Assembly (NCBI GenBank): GCA_027620105.1
Contig: JAQCIA010000028.1
Span: 1 to 11,889, forward strand
Reading direction: 5' to 3'
DNA: 11,889 nucleotides
Source: Verrucomicrobiota bacterium
GTDB lineage: Bacteria > Verrucomicrobiota > Kiritimatiellia > UBA8416 > JAIOPI01
The notes below the pieces were generated by a model that was not told the origin of the DNA, did not search any database, and was given only the letters and a program-made list of their open reading frames with translations. Position numbers and translations under genes: made by a program. Positions 7,065 to 11,889 of this stretch are shown one piece after another (position 1 is the stretch's first letter; each line of letters begins with the position of its first letter).

Positions 7065-7519
7065 TCCGCCCCCGGAAACCGGCTGGCACAGAGCGCGATC
7101 CACTCCCTGGCTGCCTCGGACGACGTCAGCGCCCGCCCGCACTCGCGCTGCTGGGCCTCGCGGTAGGCTTCAATGTGGCAGAGTTGCTCAATGATCCTAG
7201 CCTTCAAAAATGTTTGCGGGTGCAGGAACCGCAGCCCCGTGGCATAGCGCGCGGGCGTGCCCGCCTTCTCCGGATATGCCCACATGACTTCGCCACTCAG
7301 ACCAATACGGCTCTTCAGTGTGGGAAACTCAACCAGCAGCAGATCGCCGGGCTCGTAGGATTCAGGCGCCAGAAAACTCGGCCCGCCATCGCTGATGTCG
7401 CGCAACTCGTGATGGTCGCCCGCGATCACGCCCTGCTTCTCGCAGCGAACCGGCACACAGGCTGGATGGCGAATGAAGCGCCGACGTTCATCATGCTGCG
7501 AAACGCGCACGGCCATCAT
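7061..7519 (-). CDS. PilZ-domain protein, probable cyclic-di-GMP receptor
   Basis: PilZ domains bind cyclic di-GMP and change conformation or partner contacts. This 152-residue protein carries both halves of the binding signature: RRFIR (R13 and R17, the RxxxR motif) and DISDGG (D41, S43, G46, the DxSxxG motif), followed by beta-barrel strands such as GDLLLVEFP (58-66) and ARYATGLRFLHP (about 89-100). After the barrel come about 50 residues predicted as helix (FLKARIIEQLCHIEAYREAQQ, then LTSSEAAREWI), an extension that may mediate partner contacts. No membrane segment, so it is probably cytosolic. The start at ATG 7519 is well supported by GAGGAG seven bases upstream; a second ATG follows at once. 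It lies 23 bases after nadA on the same strand and is likely the last gene of the iron-sulfur block. Its partner and output (motility, exopolysaccharide or other) cannot be told. Confidence 0.88.
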   Translation of the reverse strand: MMAVRVSQHDERRRFIRHPACVPVRCEKQGVIAGDHHELRDISDGGPSFLAPESYEPGDLLLVEFPTLKSRIGLSGEVMWAYPEKAGTPARYATGLRFLHPQTFLKARIIEQLCHIEAYREAQQRECGRALTSSEAAREWIALCASRFPGAD

Positions 7520-7525
7520 CCGTCA

Positions 7526-7531
7526 ACTCCT
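7526..7531 (-). promoter_or_regulatory. Strong Shine-Dalgarno (GAGGAG) of the pilZ gene
   Basis: GAGGAG lies on the minus strand in the 23-base gap between the nadA stop (7545-7543) and the pilZ ATG at 7519, about seven bases before that ATG. It is among the best ribosome binding sites in the window and fixes the pilZ start. Confidence 0.7.
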
Positions 7532-7542
7532 CGCGTGCGAAT

Positions 7543-8586
7543 CTACCCCGACATCTCCGCGTAGTGAAACATGGCGTTGATGCAGCGCAAGGCCCCTTCG
7601 CGCACATCATCGCTCAACACAATGCGATCATCCTCATCCGGCGCACGCAGCACACGCAGAATGTCCTGCATCGCGTTAGACTTCATGTAGCGACATTCCA
7701 CGCATGGGCCGATGAAGGTCTTGCCGGGCATCTCCACTTGCGCGCGCCCCGCCAATCCGCACTCCGTCAGCAGCAGATATGCCTCCGCATCCGTGTCGCG
7801 CAGGTACTGCATCATGCCCTTCGTGCTGGCCACATGGTCTGCATGCCGGATCACATCGGGACTGCATTCTGGATGACTCAACACCTTCAGTCCCGGATAC
7901 TTCCCGCGCAACCGGAGGACGCGCTCGGGATCGTACTGCTGGTGCACATAGCAGGTGGCACTGAAAATCTGCACATCCTTCTGCACACCGCGCCGCTTCA
8001 TTTCGTCCTGCACGTTCTCACCCATCAGCTTGTCCGGCAGGAAGTAGATCTTGTCGCTGGGAATGCGCTGCACGATGTCATAGACATTGGAACTAGTGAC
8101 GCAGACATCGCAGACCGCTTTCACCGCTGCCGACGTGTTGATGTAGCAGACGAAGGTGTGCTCGGGAAATTCCCGGCGCAATTCGCGCACGCGCTCGGCG
8201 GTGATGGCATCCGCCAGCGAGCAGCCGTTCTGCTTGCTCGGCACGAGCACCTCTTTGTCGGGATTCAGACACTTCGCCGTCTCGGCCATGAACTTAACTG
8301 CCGCGAACACGATGATGCTGGCGTTTGTGGATTTGGCGTCCTTGGCGAGCTTATAGGAATCGCCCACAAAATCCCCGACCCCCACCGTAATTTCAGGATG
8401 TACGTAATAGTGCGTCAGGATGACGGCATTCTTCTCGTGCTTCAGCCGGTTGATCTCATCGACCAGCGGCGCGAGTTCCACACAGCGCTCCCATGTGTAG
8501 GGGCCGCTCGTCCCCACGGCCACACCCTTCAGCTTCTCAAAAAGGCGCTGTGCCGTGGCATTCTCTGCTGTGGCCGTCTGGATCAT
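7543..8586 (-). CDS. nadA: Quinolinate synthase NadA
   Basis: NadA condenses iminoaspartate with dihydroxyacetone phosphate to quinolinate, the second step of de novo NAD synthesis, using a [4Fe-4S] cluster. The 347-residue protein matches the longer B. subtilis-like NadA form. Landmarks are ILTHYYVHPEI (56-66), GDSYKLAKDA (75-84), FMAETAK (99-105), NGCSLAD (120-126), CYINTSAAVKA (147-157), ATCYVHQQYDPERV (210-223), HPEC (238-241), TECGL (274-278) and PCVECRYMKSN (294-304). C122, C212 and C298 are the likely cluster ligands by comparison with characterised NadA proteins; C295 corresponds to the extra Cys near the E. coli C-terminal ligand. The start ATG at 8586 has GAAGG four bases upstream. 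It lies 81 bases after an Nfu-type carrier gene and 23 bases before pilZ. No nadB or nadC is visible, so the rest of the pathway must be elsewhere. Placement directly after the SUF genes fits a client of that machinery. Confidence 0.95.
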   Translation of the reverse strand: MIQTATAENATAQRLFEKLKGVAVGTSGPYTWERCVELAPLVDEINRLKHEKNAVILTHYYVHPEITVGVGDFVGDSYKLAKDAKSTNASIIVFAAVKFMAETAKCLNPDKEVLVPSKQNGCSLADAITAERVRELRREFPEHTFVCYINTSAAVKAVCDVCVTSSNVYDIVQRIPSDKIYFLPDKLMGENVQDEMKRRGVQKDVQIFSATCYVHQQYDPERVLRLRGKYPGLKVLSHPECSPDVIRHADHVASTKGMMQYLRDTDAEAYLLLTECGLAGRAQVEMPGKTFIGPCVECRYMKSNAMQDILRVLRAPDEDDRIVLSDDVREGALRCINAMFHYAEMSG

Positions 8587-8623
8587 GATGCCTTCAATTC
8601 CCTCGCCTGCGACAGCGAGACGT

Positions 8624-8664
8624 CCTCCCCCTCTCCTCCGCGGGGAGAGGGCCGGGGTGAGGGG
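8624..8664. repeat. Intergenic REP-like C/G-rich inverted repeat
   Basis: CCCTCTCC (8629-8636) pairs perfectly with GGAGAGGG (8644-8651) around a CCGCGG-containing loop, and is followed by GGGGTGAGGGG (8654-8664). The arrangement (C-rich arm, G-rich arm, then a GGGGTGAGGGG tail) is one I know as a widespread dispersed intergenic repeat of many GC-rich bacterial genomes; this is recall, not a search. It fills most of the 81-base gap between nfu and nadA and ends three bases before the nfu stop codon. In a transcript it would form a hairpin without a U-tract, so it could reduce or shape read-through from the SUF genes into nadA, or simply be a passive repeat. Confidence 0.65.
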
Positions 8665-8667
8665 ACC

Positions 8668-9219
8668 TCACACAATTTCCAGATGAATCTCCGGATCAAA
8701 TTCCTCACGCAGAATCTGCTGGATCACCTGCAACGTTCCCGATGTCGACGCCGGACAATGCCCGCAGGTGCCCTGGTAGGTCACCAGCAGGCGTTTGGAT
8801 ACGGGATCGTACTCCAGCACTTCCACCTCGCCGCCGTGGCTGCGGATATAGGGCCGGATGGTCTGTTCAAGAATGCCGTCGATCACTGCCGTGTTCCCCA
8901 CCGTCGCGCGCACCAGTTCCGCCGGCGGCGTCATCGCCGGATCATGCGCGGTGAGATGCTCAGCCACAAGTGCGCGCACGGGACCATCCACCACGCTCCA
9001 ATCCGTCCCGCGCGCCGTGGTCACCGTGATCACATTCCCCGCAAAATGCACATCGCTGACGCCGGCCACACCGAGCAAGGCCACAGCCATCGGCACGTGC
9101 TTGCACGTTGCTGCATCGGCGAAGCTGATGCCATTGCCCGTGCGCACATCCCGGTCGAGAATCAGTTTCCGCGCCCGCGGGTGCGCCGTGGGTTCCACGA
9201 TGATGTCGATGGTCTGCAT
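8668..9219 (-). CDS. Nfu1-type iron-sulfur cluster carrier (Nfu_N + NifU C-terminal domain)
   Basis: Nfu proteins hold a [4Fe-4S] cluster at the interface of a dimer and deliver it to client enzymes. The 183-residue protein has two domains. The N-terminal Nfu_N-like domain (about 1-92) starts MQTIDIIVEPTAHPRARKLIL, continues with PMAVALLGVAGVSDVHFAGNVITVT (43-67) and ends near DWSVVDGPVRALV. The C-terminal NifU-like domain (about 105-183) contains IRPYIRSHGGEVEV (121-134) and TCGHCPAS, whose C152 and C155 form the CxxC that binds the cluster. Length and order match Nfu1/NifU-like carriers rather than the A-type-domain NfuA of E. coli, so no symbol is given. ATG 9219 has AGAGG seven bases upstream and follows the sufU stop by 15 bases, so translation of the two is probably linked. 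It probably passes clusters from the SUF scaffold to clients such as the NadA encoded next. Confidence 0.9.
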   Translation of the reverse strand: MQTIDIIVEPTAHPRARKLILDRDVRTGNGISFADAATCKHVPMAVALLGVAGVSDVHFAGNVITVTTARGTDWSVVDGPVRALVAEHLTAHDPAMTPPAELVRATVGNTAVIDGILEQTIRPYIRSHGGEVEVLEYDPVSKRLLVTYQGTCGHCPASTSGTLQVIQQILREEFDPEIHLEIV

Positions 9220-9234
9220 GTGCCCGCCTCTTTC

Positions 9235-9699
9235 CTACAACTTGTCTTCCGTCGTCGTGGCCCCCTGGCCGTCCAATGCGCTCCTTAAGGCGTGCCAGCA
9301 CAGGGCGGCGCACTTCACTCGGGCCGGGTAGCGCCACACCCCTGAGAATACCCGCAATTTGCCCAAATCGCAATCCTGCGGCGTGGCCTCAGACTTTCCC
9401 ATCACCAGCCCGCGAAACGCATCAAACAGCGCGTGCGCCTGCGCCACCGTCCGCCCCGTCAACGCCTCGCTCATCATGGACGCGGAGGCCTTGGAAATCG
9501 CACATCCATGCCCCTCGTACGCGACCTCCCGAATCACGCCCGCGCCGTCAATGGATAAATAGACCGTGTAGGCATCCCCGCACAACGGGTTCAAGCCCTG
9601 CGCCTGGTGCGTGGCCCCCAACAAGGCCCGCATGTTGCGCGGCGTGCGGTTGTGATCCAGAATCACCTGCTGATACAATTCGTCGCTCGCCCCGCTCAT
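9235..9699 (-). CDS. sufU: SufU, zinc-dependent sulfur-transfer partner of SufS
   Basis: SufU receives persulfide sulfur from SufS and passes it to the SufBCD scaffold; the B. subtilis protein does this through a bound zinc ion. This 154-residue protein has the IscU-like fold signature: LYQQVILDHNRTPRN (8-22), NPLCGD (37-42), GHGCAISKASASMM (63-76) and RVKCAALCW (127-135). C40, D42, C66 and C130 are the expected metal and sulfur-transfer residues. The stretch of about 63 residues between C66 and C130, with LFDAFRGLVMG (91-101), contains the insertion that separates SufU from IscU scaffolds. The ATG at 9699-9697 overlaps the sufS TGA as ATGA, so the two proteins are probably made by coupled translation, in keeping with a stoichiometric partnership. 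The C-terminal tail is short and unremarkable. A SufE gene is not visible; SufU would replace it. Confidence 0.93.
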   Translation of the reverse strand: MSGASDELYQQVILDHNRTPRNMRALLGATHQAQGLNPLCGDAYTVYLSIDGAGVIREVAYEGHGCAISKASASMMSEALTGRTVAQAHALFDAFRGLVMGKSEATPQDCDLGKLRVFSGVWRYPARVKCAALCWHALRSALDGQGATTTEDKL

Positions 9700-10922
9700 C
9701 CGAATAGCTCCTTCGTTTGCATGATTGCCGCCGCCAGCCGATCCGCATCCGCGCGCGTGTTGTAAATGGAAAACGACGCGCGCGCCGTCGCCGGGATGCC
9801 GTAGCGTTGCATCACCGGTTGTGTGCAGTGGTGCCCCGCGCGCACGGCCACCCCATGCGTATCCAGAATCTGCCCCACATCATGCGGATGCACGCCCTCC
9901 AACACGAACGACAGGATCGCCGCCTTCTCGGGGGCCGTGCCATACAGCCGCACCCCGGGAATGCGCGCGATGAGACGGGTGGCGTAGTCGCGCACATCCT
10001 CCTCGTGCGCCGCGATGCCGGCGAGCCCCAGCGCATTCACATAATCCAGCGCCGCGCCCAACCCGATCACGCCCGCAATATGCGGCGTGCCCGCTTCAAA
10101 CTTATACGGCAGCGCGTTGTAGGTGGTGCGCTCAAAGCTCACGGAGAGAATCATATCGCCACCACCGAAAAATGGCGGCAGCGCATCCAGTAGCACGCGT
10201 TTGCCATACAGCACCCCCACGCCTGTCGGACCAAAAATCTTGTGCCCCGAAAACGCCAGAAAATCGCAATCTAGCGCACGCACATCCACCGCGCGGCAGG
10301 CCACGGCTTGCGCCGCATCCACCAGCACCTTGGCGCCGTGCGCATGCGCGGCGTCAATCACGCGTTGCACGGGATTTACCGTGCCCAGTGAATTCGAGAC
10401 ATACACCACGGACACCAACTTCGTGCGCGGCCCGAGCATGGCTTCATAGGCCGCCAGGTCGAGCTGGCCGTCGTCTGTGATCGGAATCACCCGCAGCACA
10501 CACCCTGTGCGTTCACGCAGCATCTGCCAGGGCACAATGTTGGAGTGGTGCTCCATCTCCGAAAGGATGATCTCGTCGTCGGCGTGAATCGTGGAACCAA
10601 ACGCGTGCGCCACGGTGTTGATGGCGGCGGTGGTCCCGCTGGTAAAAATGATTTCCTCGCGCTGTTCCGCATGGAGGAAATGCTGCACCTTGTCCCGCGC
10701 GGCTTCATACGCCTCGGTTGCCTTCTGGCTGAGGTGGTGCACGCCACGATGAATGTTCGCCGATTCTTCCCGATAGTGCTGACGCACCGCCTCCACCACC
10801 GCCTCGGGCTTCAGGGTCGTGGCCGCGTTATCCAGATACGTCAGCGGGCAGCCATTCACCGTTTGCCGCAACGCCGGAAAATCGGCACGCACGTTATCGA
10901 TGGGATATGTGTTCGCCGTCAT
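9696..10922 (-). CDS. sufS: Cysteine desulfurase SufS
   Basis: SufS is a PLP-dependent group II cysteine desulfurase that takes sulfur from L-cysteine for iron-sulfur cluster assembly in the cytoplasm. The 408-residue protein is full length for the family. Visible landmarks are RADFPAL (12-18), YLDNAATTLKP (29-39), NIHRGVHHLS (56-65), FTSGTTAAIN (93-102), EMEHHSN with H125 (122-128), VDAAQA (201-206), SGHK with the PLP lysine K228 (225-228), FFGGGDMI (251-258), and AGHHCTQP with the persulfide cysteine C366 (362-369). The N-terminus aligns with the usual family start, so ATG 10922 is kept although the upstream bases (TTTTTAAGCC) contain no Shine-Dalgarno. The stop overlaps the sufU start by four bases (ATGA). 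It follows sufD after a 96-base gap that holds an inverted repeat. The order sufD-sufS-sufU is typical of SUF operons that use SufU. Confidence 0.95.
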   Translation of the reverse strand: MTANTYPIDNVRADFPALRQTVNGCPLTYLDNAATTLKPEAVVEAVRQHYREESANIHRGVHHLSQKATEAYEAARDKVQHFLHAEQREEIIFTSGTTAAINTVAHAFGSTIHADDEIILSEMEHHSNIVPWQMLRERTGCVLRVIPITDDGQLDLAAYEAMLGPRTKLVSVVYVSNSLGTVNPVQRVIDAAHAHGAKVLVDAAQAVACRAVDVRALDCDFLAFSGHKIFGPTGVGVLYGKRVLLDALPPFFGGGDMILSVSFERTTYNALPYKFEAGTPHIAGVIGLGAALDYVNALGLAGIAAHEEDVRDYATRLIARIPGVRLYGTAPEKAAILSFVLEGVHPHDVGQILDTHGVAVRAGHHCTQPVMQRYGIPATARASFSIYNTRADADRLAAAIMQTKELFG

Positions 10923-10944
10923 GGCTTAAAAATCACCATCCGCA

Positions 10945-11014
10945 ACCGCAGATGAACGCGAATGAACACGGATTCGAACTTGAGCATCTGCGTGAATCCG
11001 TTTTCATTTGCGGC
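10945..11014. repeat. Nested inverted repeat between sufD and sufS
   Basis: The outer arms CCGCAGATGAA (10946-10956) and TTCATTTGCGG (11003-11013) are complementary at 10 of 11 positions; the inner arms GAACACGGATTC (10964-10975) and GAATCCGTTTTC (10994-11005) at 11 of 12. The two right arms overlap, and the left arm carries a partial internal duplication (GATGAACGCG, then AATGAACACG). The words CCGCAGATGAAC and CACGGATTC recur in a family of degenerate intergenic repeats that I associate with Planctomycetota, Verrucomicrobiota and other large environmental genomes; this is recall, not a search. It fills most of the 96-base gap and ends five bases before the sufD stop. No U-tract follows. Function unknown. 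Confidence 0.65.
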
Positions 11015-11018
11015 TCCA

Positions 11019-11889
11019 TCATGCTTCCTCAAAATACCCCGCCAGCAGACCGCGCAGGCTATCCTGCAAGGGCTTGTCACGCATTAGGAAAAGCACATCC
11101 TCGACGAAGCCGCGCGAGAGCATGGCCACCGCCAGATCGGGCGGAATGCCCCGGCTTTGCAAGTAGAAGCGCTGATCTTCGGCAATCTGGCCAATCGTCG
11201 CCCCGTGTGTGCATTTGACATCGTCGTTGGCAATCTCGAGCTGCGGCTTGGTATCCACCGTGGCCGTTCGACTGAGCAACAGGTTCTGGTTGATCTGGTA
11301 CCCGTCCGTCAGTTTGGCGCCTGGCTGCACACAGACGCGCCCGTTGAATACCGCCCGCGCGCTGCCGTTGAGGATGCCCTTGTACACCTGCCGGCTTGTC
11401 CCGCGCGGCACGCGGTGATCCACCGTGGTGTGATGATCCAAGTGCTGGCGATCCTTCACCGCATACAGACCGTTGAGATGCACTTCAGCGCCCTCGCCGT
11501 CAATCCCCATATAGAGATCGTTGCGGGCGAGTTTGGCGCCCAACGAAAAATCAAAATGGGTCACATGGCTGCCCGCCCCCTGCCGGCAACGCGTGTAGCT
11601 GACGTGAAATGCTTCGGGCGCTTCGGACTGAATCTTGGAATAGTACAGCCGGCCTTCCGCACCGACGCGCAAATCCGTGACCAGGTTGGTCAGCGAGACG
11701 GCGCCCGGCCGCCCGATGTGGCTCTGCGCCACACGCACATCCGCGCCCTCGCCCACGTCGATCAGTACGCGCGGCGACACCAGCACCCCGGGCTGCGCGC
11801 CACTCGTCAGAAAGAGAACGTGCAGGCGTTTCGGAATCACGGCGCCGCGTGCCACCTCAATATACACGCCACCACCGGACAGGGCGGCG
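11019..11889 (-). CDS. sufD: SufD, SufBCD scaffold subunit (C-terminal 289 residues, cut by the window edge)
   Basis: SufD pairs with SufB in the SufBC2D complex on which new iron-sulfur clusters are built. The frame is open through the right edge; the visible part, about two thirds of a normal SufD, begins inside the beta-helix with ALSGGGVYIEV. Family marks are VAQSH, the turn YMGIDGEGAEVHLNGLY, the QHLDHHTTVDH segment, KGILNGSARAVFNGRV, and DDVKCTHGATIGQIAEDQRFYLQSRGI. His at visible residue 228 (KCTHGATIG) stands where SufD has its cluster-related His and where SufB would have Cys, which favours SufD over SufB. The C-terminal helix (AVAMLSRGFVEDVLFLMRD) is typical. A GTG at 11867 can be read as a start but is internal to the fold, so the gene is simply truncated. 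sufB and sufC are expected upstream, beyond the window. Confidence 0.92.
   Translation of the reverse strand, partial: AALSGGGVYIEVARGAVIPKRLHVLFLTSGAQPGVLVSPRVLIDVGEGADVRVAQSHIGRPGAVSLTNLVTDLRVGAEGRLYYSKIQSEAPEAFHVSYTRCRQGAGSHVTHFDFSLGAKLARNDLYMGIDGEGAEVHLNGLYAVKDRQHLDHHTTVDHRVPRGTSRQVYKGILNGSARAVFNGRVCVQPGAKLTDGYQINQNLLLSRTATVDTKPQLEIANDDVKCTHGATIGQIAEDQRFYLQSRGIPPDLAVAMLSRGFVEDVLFLMRDKPLQDSLRGLLAGYFEEA

Noticed and set aside
7061..7150. Bidirectional terminator between the MFS and pilZ genes
   Set aside because: The genes overlap, and no hairpin with a T-run on either strand was seen near the junction.
7564..9288. Long plus-strand open frame (574 codons) opposite nadA and nfu
   Set aside because: It is the antisense of two well-supported genes, with His/Arg/Gln-rich composition typical of shadow frames in GC-rich DNA, and it reads straight through the 8624-8664 repeat.
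11019..11867. Complete SufD-like protein starting at GTG 11867
   Set aside because: The frame stays open to the window edge and the upstream residues continue the SufD beta-helix, so the GTG is an internal valine and the gene is cut by the window.

Overview
This is a GC-rich bacterial window with ten protein-coding genes and no RNA genes, CRISPR arrays or insertion sequences that I can support. Eight genes lie on the minus strand and two on the plus strand. Gene density is high, and most neighbours are spaced or overlapped like operon members. No gene settles the taxon. Three features point loosely to a Gram-negative, possibly PVC-type (Verrucomicrobiota/Kiritimatiellota/Planctomycetota-like) organism: a eukaryote-like bifunctional glycogen debranching enzyme, a SufU-based SUF cluster, and two kinds of intergenic inverted repeat that I associate with large environmental genomes. 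This assignment is an inference with low confidence.

Left third (about 1-5105, minus strand): a glycogen-degradation cassette. In transcription order it holds a 1426-residue debranching enzyme with an N-terminal GH13 glucanotransferase-like half and a C-terminal GH133 amylo-1,6-glucosidase half (5105 to 825), a stand-alone 94-residue CBM48/AMPK-type glycogen-binding protein (531 to 247), and the first 73 codons of an alpha-glucan phosphorylase (221 to the left edge). Phosphorylase shortens outer chains, the debranching enzyme moves the stub and cleaves the alpha-1,6 branch, and the small CBM48 protein may bind the polymer.

Middle (5106-7064, plus strand): a divergent pair made of an unrecognised 206-residue soluble protein (5187-5807) and a 12-helix MFS transporter (5874-7064). 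The transporter converges on the next block so tightly that the two stop codons share the palindrome TTAA at 7061-7064.

Right part (7061-11889, minus strand): an iron-sulfur block. In transcription order it holds sufD (cut by the right edge), sufS, sufU, an Nfu1-type carrier, nadA (quinolinate synthase, a [4Fe-4S] enzyme) and a PilZ-domain protein with an intact c-di-GMP motif. sufS and sufU overlap by ATGA, sufU and nfu are 15 bases apart, and nadA and pilZ are 23 bases apart. The two larger gaps (sufD-sufS and nfu-nadA) each hold a dispersed-type inverted repeat. The order suggests that cysteine sulfur goes from SufS to SufU to the SufBCD scaffold, then clusters pass via Nfu to clients, with NadA encoded next to its likely supplier.

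I do not see an entirely new system. The items most worth a second look are the bacterial GH13-GH133 fusion with its CBM48 companion, the linkage of SUF, nadA and pilZ, and the unrecognised gene at 5187-5807.
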